Positions 1 to 7,197 of a DNA stretch of 13,330 nt are shown in pieces. Both the position numbers and the translations under genes were made by a program. The DNA is taken from positions 1 through 13,330 of the forward strand of contig JAICYG010000067.1 of assembly GCA_025934335.1 (NCBI GenBank), in the 5' to 3' direction. The first letter of the stretch is position 1; each line of letters begins with the position of its first letter. This DNA comes from Thermoleophilia bacterium. Lineage in GTDB: Bacteria > Actinomycetota > Thermoleophilia > Gaiellales > Gaiellaceae. The notes under the pieces are model-generated. The model did no database searches, had not been told where the DNA came from, and saw nothing but the letters and a program-made list of their open reading frames with translations.

Positions 1-594
1 CCGACGATCCTCAAGTTCGCCGGGCAGCAGAACACCGGTGCGCTCACGCAGAGCGTCTACATCGGCTGCACGAACGTCTTCTTCACGATCGTGGCGATCC
101 TGCTGCTCGACAGGCTCGGGCGTCGCTTCTTCCTCGTCGGCGGCACGTCGCTGCTGACGGTGGCGCTCGTCGGGCTCGGCATCTTCTTCGCCTCCGGCGG
201 CGTTCAGGGCGCGGTCCCGTGGCTCGCGCTCGCCTGCCTCCTCCTCTACATCATGGGCTTCGCGGTCGGGCTCGGCCCCGTGTTCTGGCTGATGATCTCG
301 GAGATCTTCCCGCTGCAGATGCGAGGCCCGGCGATGGCCGTCTGCACGATGTTCAACTGGGGCTTCAACTTCGCGATCTCGTACACGTTCCTGACGCTGA
401 CCGACGTGATCACGAAGCAGGGAACGTTCTGGCTGTACGCCTTCTTCGGCATCTGCGCCGTCATCTTCTTCGTGACGGTCGTGCCCGAGACGAAGGACCG
501 CTCGCTCGAGGAGATCCAGGCGGATCTCGGCGCGGACGCGGACCGGCCGCTTGCGCGCGATCGCTCCGGCACGCGCGAGCGCGCGCACGCCTGA
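1..594 (+). CDS. MFS sugar-porter-type transporter, C-terminal half (5' end outside window)
   Basis: This is an integral membrane secondary transporter, probably for a sugar or polyol driven by protons. The reading frame is open from base 1, so the gene starts upstream and about 197 residues are visible. What is seen: an opening PTILKFAG stretch like that following TM7 of sugar porters; DRLGRR in the loop between two transmembrane helices, the repeated MFS motif; GLGPVFWLMISEIFPLQMRG, close to the conserved sugar-porter segment after TM10; and PETKDRSLEEI after the last helix, the family's PETK signature. Four to six hydrophobic helices are evident. A polar tail rich in Arg and Asp ends the protein. 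Family membership is clear; the substrate cannot be read from this part. The ABC permease genes follow on the same strand after a short gap, but no functional link is evident. Confidence 0.9.
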   Translation, partial: PTILKFAGQQNTGALTQSVYIGCTNVFFTIVAILLLDRLGRRFFLVGGTSLLTVALVGLGIFFASGGVQGAVPWLALACLLLYIMGFAVGLGPVFWLMISEIFPLQMRGPAMAVCTMFNWGFNFAISYTFLTLTDVITKQGTFWLYAFFGICAVIFFVTVVPETKDRSLEEIQADLGADADRPLARDRSGTRERAHA

Positions 595-623
595 CGCCGA
601 TCGACCGGCGCCGATTTTTCGCA

Positions 624-629
624 TACCCT
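624..629 (+). promoter_or_regulatory. possible -10 element upstream of the peptide permease operon
   Basis: TACCCT fits TANNNT and lies 10 bases before the in-frame TTG at 640. No convincing -35 element is seen. If real, it would put transcription start near 636 and favour the TTG start with almost no leader. Weak evidence from a six-base degenerate match. Confidence 0.25.
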
Positions 630-681
630 GACGCGCAGGTTGGGTGCTGCGCGTGAAGGGGCTCTCGACGCGCGCACCCGG

Positions 682-1716
682 ATGGCGCGTCCGCGCGACG
701 TGCAGCCGCGCGGGCCCTGGAAGACGGCCTGGCTGCGCGTCCGCCGCGACCGCTGGACGATGGTCGCGCTGGTCACGCTCGCGGTCGTGATCGTGGTCGC
801 GCTGTTCGGCGGCGCCGTCGTCACGAGGATCGTCGGCCACGACGGCGCCCGGCCGTTCCCGTACGCGGCCACGGGGACGCACCTGACGCCGGTCGGGCCG
901 TGGACGCGCGTACCCGAGACGGCGCAGACGGAGCTCGACGAGTACGGGAACATCGTCGAGCCGGCGAAGGACGCGAAGACGACGCTGCTCGTGCTCGGCG
1001 GCGACGGCTCGCTCGGGCGGGACGAACTGATCCGGGTCCTCGACGGCGGGCGCACGTCGCTCGAGATCGGGATCGGCGCGGTGATCGTCGCGCTGCTCGT
1101 CGCCGTCCCGATCGGCGCTGCCGCCGGGTACTTCGGCGGCCTCGTCGACGCCGCGGTCTCGCGCTTCACCGAGACCGTGATGGCGTTCCCGATGCTGCTC
1201 TTCCTCGTCTTCGCGACCGCCAAGCTCGCGCCGGTGCTCGAGGGCGTCAACTACAGCTGGGTCGTCCCGAAGGGGGTGTTCGCGGACATGCTGCTGATCG
1301 GAGTCTTCACGTCGTTCTACCCGACGCGGCTCGTCCGCTCGCAGCTGCTCGTGCTCCGCAACGCCGAGTTCGTCGACGCGGCGCACATGATCGGCGCATC
1401 GGATCTGCGGATCCTCCGCCGGCACCTGTTCCGGCACCTCGTGCCGACCCTGCTCGTCTGGGGCGCGATCGCCGTCGCCACCAACATCCTGCTCGAGGTG
1501 AGCCTCAGCTTCATCGGCATCGGGGTGCCGCCGGACGTGCCGACGTGGGGCTCGCTGCTCTCGAACGCGTGGGGGACGATCTACACCCGGAGCCTCACGA
1601 CGCCGACGGTGTGGCAGACGCTCTTCCCGACCGTGGCCATCTTCGTCACCGTCGTGGCCCTGAACCAGGTGTCGGAGGGCGTCCGCCGCGCGCTCGACCC
1701 GGGGGCGCGCGTATGA
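682..1716 (+). CDS. Dpp/Opp-type ABC transporter permease (DppC-like)
   Basis: Inner-membrane subunit of an ABC importer of the peptide/nickel class. From ATG 682 it is 344 residues. The start MARPRDVQPRGPWKTAWLRVRRDRW resembles DppC/OppC N-termini, with one helix right after it. A TTG at 640 in the same frame would add 14 residues and cannot be excluded. After TM1 comes a long extracytoplasmic segment of roughly 75 residues. It ends in LGGDGSLGRDELIRVLDGGRTSLEIG, matching the LGTDxxGRD...ARxSL signature of DppC proteins. The EAA loop that docks on the ATPase reads AEFVDAAHMIGASDLRILRRHLF, and the protein ends in LDPGARV, similar to the usual LDPR ending. Its stop overlaps the next gene's start (ATGA), so the two are translationally coupled. 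No binding protein or ATPase gene adjoins. The substrate is unknown; peptides are only the family default. Confidence 0.85.
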   Translation: MARPRDVQPRGPWKTAWLRVRRDRWTMVALVTLAVVIVVALFGGAVVTRIVGHDGARPFPYAATGTHLTPVGPWTRVPETAQTELDEYGNIVEPAKDAKTTLLVLGGDGSLGRDELIRVLDGGRTSLEIGIGAVIVALLVAVPIGAAAGYFGGLVDAAVSRFTETVMAFPMLLFLVFATAKLAPVLEGVNYSWVVPKGVFADMLLIGVFTSFYPTRLVRSQLLVLRNAEFVDAAHMIGASDLRILRRHLFRHLVPTLLVWGAIAVATNILLEVSLSFIGIGVPPDVPTWGSLLSNAWGTIYTRSLTTPTVWQTLFPTVAIFVTVVALNQVSEGVRRALDPGARV

Positions 1717-2810
1717 GGCTCGCGCGCTACCTCGTCAGGCGCGTCGCGGCCGCGCTCTTCACGCTGCTCGCGCTGATCGCGATCACGTTCGTCGTCTACT
1801 GGGCCCTGCCGACCGCCCCGACCGGCTTCGTCTACCCCTACGCGCACACGTACACGAGCTACCAGGTCGACCACGCGAATCACCTGCTTGGCCTCGACCG
1901 CTCGAAGCCGATGCAGTACCTGCACTACCTCGGGCAGCTCGTGCGCGGAGACCTCGGCCACTCCTGGACCGGCTCGCAGCTCGTCGACAACAAGCGGCTC
2001 GAGCAGCCGGCGCTCGGGCCGTCGTTGTACCCCGGTCTCCGCATCACGCTCTCGATCATCCTCGGAGGCGCTGCGCTCGTCCTGCTGCTCGCGGTGCCGC
2101 TCGGCGCCTACTCGGGCACACACGTCGGCTCGCTCGGCGACCGGGTCGTCTCGACGACGACGCTCGTCGGGATCTGCACGCACCCGATGGTGCTGGGGCT
2201 CATCCTCGCCACCGTCTTCGGCGTCGGGAAGCTCGGCTGGCTGCCGACGTACGGCTACTGCCCGCTCGTGCAGCACGCGCCGGCCGGGGGAGTGGTCTTC
2301 CCGGCCGGGTTCAGCCCCTGCGGCGGCCCCGCAGACTGGGCCTCCCACCTGATCCTGCCGTGGGTGACGTTCGCGCTGCTCTTCCTCGCCCTCTACACAC
2401 GCATGATCCGCGCGAGCGTCGCCGAGACGCTGCACGAGGACTACATCCGGACCGCACGGGCGAAGGGCGCGAGCTCCCTGCGCATCGTCCGCCACCACGT
2501 CCTGCCGCCCGCGAGCCTGCGCGTGCTGACGATGGTCGGGATGGAGATCGGGACCGCGTTCGGGATCTGCATCTACATCGAGTCGGCGTTCAACATCCAG
2601 GGCGGCCTCGCCCGGCAGGCGGTGCTCGCGATGGGTGGGGCGACCTCGCAGATCGACCTGCCGTTCACGCTCGGGATCGTCGTGCTCGTGACGCTGATCG
2701 TCGTCATCGGCAACTTCCTGGTCGACACGCTCTACGCGGTGTTCGACCCGCGCACCGGGCGCGAGTCGGCGCGGGGACGCGAGAAGCCGCTCGTCGGCGG
2801 AGTCTTCTGA
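1713..2810 (+). CDS. Dpp/Opp-type ABC transporter permease (DppB-like)
   Basis: Partner permease of the preceding gene, 365 residues, starting at the ATG of an ATGA overlap. MRLARYLVRRVAAALFTLLALIAITFVVYWALP is the typical DppB start and first helix. LLGLDRSKPMQYLHYLGQLVRGDLGHSW matches the conserved periplasmic LGLDxPxxxQYxxwlxxlxxGDLG segment. The EAA loop is EDYIRTARAKGASSLRIVRHHVLP, a near-consensus ATPase docking site. The end, VVIGNFLVDTLYAVFDPRTG, is the standard NLxVDxLYxxxDPR closing motif. Two features differ from the textbook form. A periplasmic insertion after the fourth helix carries two cysteines (CPLVQHAPAGGV...FSPCGG), which could form a disulfide. The gene order is C before B, where B before C is more usual. 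The last 79 bases overlap, antisense, the 3' end of the glucosidase gene. Confidence 0.88.
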   Translation: MRLARYLVRRVAAALFTLLALIAITFVVYWALPTAPTGFVYPYAHTYTSYQVDHANHLLGLDRSKPMQYLHYLGQLVRGDLGHSWTGSQLVDNKRLEQPALGPSLYPGLRITLSIILGGAALVLLLAVPLGAYSGTHVGSLGDRVVSTTTLVGICTHPMVLGLILATVFGVGKLGWLPTYGYCPLVQHAPAGGVVFPAGFSPCGGPADWASHLILPWVTFALLFLALYTRMIRASVAETLHEDYIRTARAKGASSLRIVRHHVLPPASLRVLTMVGMEIGTAFGICIYIESAFNIQGGLARQAVLAMGGATSQIDLPFTLGIVVLVTLIVVIGNFLVDTLYAVFDPRTGRESARGREKPLVGGVF

Positions 2811-5383
2811 CCTGGTGATGCAACCGGCAACGTTCGCCGGAGGATCAGGTCGGCGACGAGCCCGGTCCACCCGGTCTGGTGCGAGGCGCCGAGGCCCGCC
2901 CCCGTGTCCGCGTGGAAGTACTCGTGGAAGAGGAACGCGTCGCCCCAGGCCTCCTGCAGCAGCCGGTAGGAGCCGAAGACCGGGCGCGTCCCGTCCTCGC
3001 GGCGCAGGAAGATGCCGACGAGGCGGGCCGCGAGCTCGTCGGCGACCTCCGCGAGGTTGAGCCGCGTCCCGGAGCCCGTCGGGCACTCGACCATAAAGGA
3101 GTCCCCGAGGTAGCGGTGATAGACCCGCAGCGTCTCGACGAGCAGGTAGTTGGTGGGGAGCCAGACGGGGCCCCGCCAGTTCGAGTTGCCGCCGAAGAGC
3201 CCGCTCCGCGACTCGGCCGGCTCGTAGTCGAGCGTCGCGGTGATCCCCTCGACGCTCACGGTCAGCGGGTGCTGCTCGTGGAACTTCGAGAGCGAGCGCA
3301 CGCCGTGGTCGGAGAGAAACTCGGCGGGGTCGAGCATGGGGCGGAGGATCCGCCGCAGCCGGTCCTCGTCGACGATCGAGAGCATCCGCCAGCCTGCGTG
3401 CGCCGGCGAGGCCGTGTGCTGAACGACGTCCCGCCCCTCGCGCCGATGCTTCGTGAACCACTCGACGCGCCTCATGAACGCGGGTAGGCGCGCCATCGTC
3501 TGCGGGCCGAGCGTCGTCACCGCGGCCAGCGGCAGCAGGCCGACCAGCGAGCGCGCCCGTAGCGGCAGGGTCGTCCCGTCCTCGGTGTGGAGGACGTCGT
3601 AGTAGAAGCCGTCCTCCTCGTCCCACAGCCCCTTGTCGTTGATCGCCGCCGCGATCAGCGCAAAGTGCTCGTAGAACTTCGTCGCCAGGTCCTCGTAGGT
3701 GTGGTCGTGCTCCGCGAGGACGAGTGCCAGCTCGAGCAGGTTCTGGCAGTACATCGCCATCCACGCCGTGCCGTCGGACTGCTCGAGCAGCCCGGCCACC
3801 GGCAGCACCGAGCGGTTGAAGACACCGACGTTGTCGAGGCCGAGGAAGCCGCCTTCGAAGACGTTGTTGCCCGCGGCGTCCTTGCGGTTGACCCACCAGG
3901 TGAAGTTGAGGAGCAGCTTGTGAAACACGCGCTCGAGGAACTCGACGTCTCGCGAGCCGTCGATCTCGAAGACGCGAAGCGCCGCCCACGCGTGCACGGG
4001 CGGGTTGACGTCGTCGAAGGCCCACTCGTAGGCGGGCAGCTGCCCGTTCGGGTGCATGTACCACTCGCGGCACAGCAGCACGAGCTGGCGCTTCGCGAAG
4101 TCGGGGTCGACGTGCGCGAGCGGGATGCAGTGGAACGCGAGGTCCCAGGCGGCGTACCACGGGTACTCCCAGGTGTCCGGCATCGAGACCACGTCGTGGT
4201 TCGCGAGGTGCGTCCAGCCCGAGTTGCGGCCGTGCAGGCGCTCGGCCGGCGGTGTCGGTAGGGCGGGGTCGCCCTGCAGCCAGCGGCGAACGTCGTAGTG
4301 GAAGAACTGCTTCGACCAGAGCATCCCGGCAAGCGCCTGTCGAAGCACCGCCGCTTCGTCGGCGCTCGCATGGGCGGGCGTCAGCGCCGCGTAGAACTCG
4401 TCCGCCTCGCGCTCGCGCGCGGCGAGCGACTCGCGGAAGCCGGCGCCGATTCCCTTCGGCTCGTCGGCGAGGCGGAGCTCGACCGTCGCCGACCCGCCCG
4501 ACGCCACCTCGAGCACGTAGTGGAGCGCGGCCTTCGTGCCCGTGCGCGCCGGGTTGACCGTCGGCGCGCCGTACAGCACGTGGTCGCCGATGCCGTCCTT
4601 CGGGTAGGCCGGCCCGTCCGCGTCCCAGAGGAGCTTCGCGTTCGACTCGTTCTCGCAGAAGAGCGCCTCGGGCGCGCCGGCCGCCGTGAGGTAGCGGGTG
4701 CCGAGCAGGTGGTGGCGCGCGACGATGCGGCCGTCATCGAGCGACAGCTCGGGGCGGCGGTCGTCGAGCCCCCACGACCACGTGTTCCGGAACCACAGGT
4801 GCGGCAGGACGTGGATCGTCGCCGGCTCCGGGCCGCGGTTTCTCACCTCGACGCACGCGAGCAGGTCGTCCGGCGACGCCTTTGCGTACACGGCCTCGAT
4901 CTCCCAGTAGCGGCTGTCGTCGAAGACGCCCGTGTCGACCAGCTCGTACTCGGGGTCGTCGCGGCCTCTCGCCGCGTTCGCCTCGCGCAGCTCGTCGTAC
5001 GGGAACGCGGCCTGCGGGTACGCATAGCGCCAGCGCAGGAACGAGTGGGTGGGAGTCGAGTCGAGGAACCACCAGTACTCCTTGGCGTCCTCGCCGTGGT
5101 TCCCCTCGTGCCCGGTCAGCCCGAAGATGCGCTCCTTCAGGATCGGGTCGCGCCCGTTCCAGAACGCGAGCGCGAAGCAGAGGTGCTGGTTCTCATCGCA
5201 GATGCCGGCGAGTCCGTCCTCGCTCCAGCGGTACGCGCGAGAGCGGGCCTGGTCGTGCGGGAAGTACGTCCACGCGTCGCCGTCTGCGCTGTAGTCCTCG
5301 CGCACGGTTCCCCAGGCGCGCTCCGCAAGGTAGGGGCCGACGCGCCGCCACGCGGGATCCCGCAGGCGGTCGCGCTCCGTCAC
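2732..5383 (-). CDS. large GH63-like glucosidase (MGH1-type glycoside hydrolase domain)
   Basis: Predicted cytoplasmic glycoside hydrolase of 883 residues without a signal peptide, of the bacterial family usually annotated simply as glucosidase, related to GH63. The first ~330 residues look like a beta-sandwich domain (DENQHLCFALAFWNGRDPILKERIFGL, HVLPHLWFRNTW). The rest is an (alpha/alpha)6 domain with WEYPWYAAWDLAFH, YEWAFDDVNPPVHAWA, GFLGLDNVGVFNRS near residue 515, and EYFHADTGAGLGASHQTGWTG near residue 820. By family analogy the Asp of GLDN and the Glu of HEYFH are the likely catalytic acid and base. The GTG start lies 4 bases after the oxidoreductase stop, so it is the last gene of a three-gene operon. 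The family core seems to end near residue 854. The remaining ~26 residues, rich in Pro, Arg and Ser, are read antisense to the permease gene. The substrate is unknown; alpha-glucosides or glucosyl compatible solutes are guesses. Confidence 0.88.
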   Translation of the reverse strand: MTERDRLRDPAWRRVGPYLAERAWGTVREDYSADGDAWTYFPHDQARSRAYRWSEDGLAGICDENQHLCFALAFWNGRDPILKERIFGLTGHEGNHGEDAKEYWWFLDSTPTHSFLRWRYAYPQAAFPYDELREANAARGRDDPEYELVDTGVFDDSRYWEIEAVYAKASPDDLLACVEVRNRGPEPATIHVLPHLWFRNTWSWGLDDRRPELSLDDGRIVARHHLLGTRYLTAAGAPEALFCENESNAKLLWDADGPAYPKDGIGDHVLYGAPTVNPARTGTKAALHYVLEVASGGSATVELRLADEPKGIGAGFRESLAAREREADEFYAALTPAHASADEAAVLRQALAGMLWSKQFFHYDVRRWLQGDPALPTPPAERLHGRNSGWTHLANHDVVSMPDTWEYPWYAAWDLAFHCIPLAHVDPDFAKRQLVLLCREWYMHPNGQLPAYEWAFDDVNPPVHAWAALRVFEIDGSRDVEFLERVFHKLLLNFTWWVNRKDAAGNNVFEGGFLGLDNVGVFNRSVLPVAGLLEQSDGTAWMAMYCQNLLELALVLAEHDHTYEDLATKFYEHFALIAAAINDKGLWDEEDGFYYDVLHTEDGTTLPLRARSLVGLLPLAAVTTLGPQTMARLPAFMRRVEWFTKHRREGRDVVQHTASPAHAGWRMLSIVDEDRLRRILRPMLDPAEFLSDHGVRSLSKFHEQHPLTVSVEGITATLDYEPAESRSGLFGGNSNWRGPVWLPTNYLLVETLRVYHRYLGDSFMVECPTGSGTRLNLAEVADELAARLVGIFLRREDGTRPVFGSYRLLQEAWGDAFLFHEYFHADTGAGLGASHQTGWTGLVADLILRRTLPVASPGQKTPPTSGFSRPRADSRPVRGSNTA
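2824..2840. other. small GC-rich hairpin just after the permease stop
   Basis: CCGGC - seven-base loop - GCCGG lies 13 bases downstream of the DppB-like stop, inside the 3' coding part of the convergent glucosidase gene. The 5-bp stem has no T tract, so it is at best a weak terminator for the plus-strand operon and may be chance in such GC-rich DNA. Confidence 0.2.
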
Positions 5384-5387
5384 GCGC

Positions 5388-6752
5388 TCACAACCCGTAG
5401 GTCTCGAGCAGGCGGAGCCACACCTCGCTGCGCGTCGGGAACGACGGGACGGCGTGCCAGAGCGAGTCGAGCGGCACCTCGGCGACGACCGCGATCGTGG
5501 CGGCGTGCAGCCACTCGCCGACGTCGACGCCGCAGAACGTCGCGCCGACGACCACGCGCCGTCGCTCGTCGACGACGATGCGGCACGTGCCGGGCGTGTT
5601 GCGGCCGTAGAAGCTCGCGCCCGCGGTTCCCGACGTCTCGACGTCGACGGCGCGCGCGTCGATGCCCGCCTCCTGCGCGGAGGCGAGCGTGTGCCCGACC
5701 GCCGCCACCTGCGGCTCCGTGAAGATGACGCGCGGCGACAGCGGCCCGTCGCTGCGCGCTCCGATCTGCGCGTCGCGGCCGAGGATCGCGTCGGCCGCGA
5801 TCCGCGCCTGGTACTTGCCCATGTGCGTGAGCAGCACGCGGCCGTTCGCGTCGCCGATCGCGTACAGCCACTCGTGGCTCCGGGCGCGCAACCGGTCGTC
5901 CACGTCGATGCTCTCGCCCGGCTCGAGCCCGACCGTTTCGAGCCCCAGCTCGCGCGTCGCGGGACGGCGGCCGACGGCGACGAGGATCTCGTCGCCCTCG
6001 AGCGTCGTGCCGTTCTCGAGCGTCAGCCGCACGGTGCCGTCGCGCTCGACGGCGACTGCGCGGGAGCCGGTGTGGATGTCGACGCCGCGGTCGCGGAGCG
6101 CGTCGTGCACGTAGCGGCTCGCGAGCTCCTCCTCACGGGCGAGCACGCGTGGCCCGCCCTCGACGATCGCGACGCGCGAGCCGAGCGACGACCACGCCTG
6201 CCCGAGCTCGACCCCGACGACGCCGCCGCCGAGGATCAGCAGCCGCTCCGGCACGAGCTGCGAGATCGTGCCCTCGCGGTTCGTCCAGCCGTGCGCCTCG
6301 GCGAGGCCGGGGATCGGCGGCACGACAGGCTCGCTGCCGGTCGCGATCACGACCGCTCGGCGGGCCGTGTGGGTCGTGCCGTCCACCTCCACAGCGCGCT
6401 CGCCGGTGAGGCGGGCACGTCCGCGGATGACGGTCACGTTGCGCTCCGCCAGCCACGGCAGATGCGACGCGTCGTCGAGGTCATGCACGACCTCGTCGCG
6501 GCGCCGCAGCACCGCCTCCACGTCGAGCTCGCCGGTCGCGGCCTCGGCGGCGCCGGGTATGCGGCGCGCCTCGTCGAGCGCCTCGGCCGGGCGCAGCAGC
6601 GCCTTCGACGGCATGCACGCGTAGAACGAGCACTCCCCGCCGAGCAGGTGGTGCTCGACGATCGCGACGGCGAGGCCGTTCTCGCCGAGCCGCCCGGCGC
6701 AGACCTCGCCGGCGGGGCCTGCACCGACGACGATCGCGTCGAACTCGCTCAC
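5388..6752 (-). CDS. FAD-dependent pyridine nucleotide-disulfide oxidoreductase, lipoamide dehydrogenase/mercuric reductase-like
   Basis: Cytoplasmic flavoenzyme of 454 residues that should pass electrons from NAD(P)H through FAD to a redox-active disulfide. Visible: FAD-binding GAGPAG (10-15); the disulfide pair C41/C46 in GGECSFYACMPSK; a second Rossmann motif GGGVVGVE around residue 175, whose second strand ends in VAIVE, which favours NADH over NADPH; and the FAD-contacting AIGDANG segment. The C-terminal interface sequence is HAVPSFPTRSEVW. In lipoamide dehydrogenases this site is HxHPTLxE, with the second His as catalytic base. Here that position is Phe (F438), while the Glu (E443) is kept. 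It is therefore probably not a standard E3 subunit, and no 2-oxoacid dehydrogenase genes adjoin. Its ATG overlaps the response regulator stop by 4 bases, and the glucosidase starts 4 bases after its own stop. The substrate is unknown. Confidence 0.88.
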   Translation of the reverse strand: MSEFDAIVVGAGPAGEVCAGRLGENGLAVAIVEHHLLGGECSFYACMPSKALLRPAEALDEARRIPGAAEAATGELDVEAVLRRRDEVVHDLDDASHLPWLAERNVTVIRGRARLTGERAVEVDGTTHTARRAVVIATGSEPVVPPIPGLAEAHGWTNREGTISQLVPERLLILGGGVVGVELGQAWSSLGSRVAIVEGGPRVLAREEELASRYVHDALRDRGVDIHTGSRAVAVERDGTVRLTLENGTTLEGDEILVAVGRRPATRELGLETVGLEPGESIDVDDRLRARSHEWLYAIGDANGRVLLTHMGKYQARIAADAILGRDAQIGARSDGPLSPRVIFTEPQVAAVGHTLASAQEAGIDARAVDVETSGTAGASFYGRNTPGTCRIVVDERRRVVVGATFCGVDVGEWLHAATIAVVAEVPLDSLWHAVPSFPTRSEVWLRLLETYGL

Positions 6753-7156
6753 TCGGGGTCGGGAACGCCCGCGCGGTAGTTCCGGTGCAGCACGAGGATC
6801 GCTCCCGGCAGGTCGGGCGACGTGAGCGCCTCCTTGTGCAGGAAGCCGGCGGCGCCCGCGGCGTCGGCGCGGGCGACGTCCTCGTACTCGTCGGAGCCGG
6901 TGTAGATGACGACGTGCTGCGCGGCGTCGTGCTCGTGGATCGCGTGGGTCGCGTCGATGCCGTCGCGGCCGGGCATGCCGATGTCCATCAGCACGACGTC
7001 GGGCCCGTGCTCCTTCGTGAGCTGCACGGCCTCGTCGCCGTCGGTCGCACGGGCCACGACGACGAAGCGGCCGTCGGCATCGAGCGTCTCGGCGACGAGC
7101 GCCGCGAGCCGCTCGTCGTCCTCACAGATCAGGATGCGCAGGGGGCTGTCGCGCAC
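6749..7156 (-). CDS. single-domain response regulator (CheY-like receiver)
   Basis: Cytoplasmic phospho-receiver of 135 residues with no output domain. Motifs in order: acidic pocket CEDDE (E12, D13, D14); phosphoacceptor D58 in VVLMDIGMPGRDGID; the switch Thr in IYTGSDEYED; and the conserved Lys in GFLHKEA. All residues needed for phosphorylation are present. Family knowledge: receiver-only proteins act through protein-protein contact or as phosphorelay intermediates; the N-terminal half looks like the receiver of NarL-type regulators. The GTG start follows a weak GGCAGG-like stretch, and no good TANNNT box lies at leaderless distance. First gene of the operon with the oxidoreductase (4-base overlap) and the glucosidase. 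No histidine kinase is in the window, so its partner is unknown. A receiver-only truncation of an old NarL-type regulator is possible, but the C-terminus ends cleanly after the last receiver helix. Confidence 0.88.
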   Translation of the reverse strand: MRDSPLRILICEDDERLAALVAETLDADGRFVVVARATDGDEAVQLTKEHGPDVVLMDIGMPGRDGIDATHAIHEHDAAQHVVIYTGSDEYEDVARADAAGAAGFLHKEALTSPDLPGAILVLHRNYRAGVPDPE

Positions 7157-7185
7157 GAGGCGAAGAGCCTGCCAGAACGGGTGCG

Positions 7186-7191
7186 TACGAT
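7186..7191 (+). promoter_or_regulatory. -10 element of a leaderless promoter for the dipeptidase
   Basis: TACGAT, then six bases, then GTG at 7198. This is the spacing expected when the start codon's first base is the transcription start, a common arrangement in Actinobacteria. No clear -35 is seen. The aldo/keto reductase gene shows the same box-to-start distance. Only 41 bases separate this start from the divergent regulator start, so both promoters share them. Confidence 0.5.
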
Positions 7192-7197
7192 GCGGCA

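Noticed and set aside
1581..4160. An 859-codon open frame on the minus strand spanning the end of both peptide permeases and much of the glucosidase region.
   Set aside because: Its translation is low-complexity Arg/Ala/Gly/Pro sequence without motifs. It is a shadow frame of GC-rich DNA; the permease and glucosidase frames carry clear family signatures.
4298..5722. A 474-codon plus-strand open frame opposite the glucosidase and oxidoreductase genes.
   Set aside because: It crosses two genes with recognisable proteins on the other strand, has Arg-rich low-complexity sequence and no motif, and would need an overlap over its whole length.
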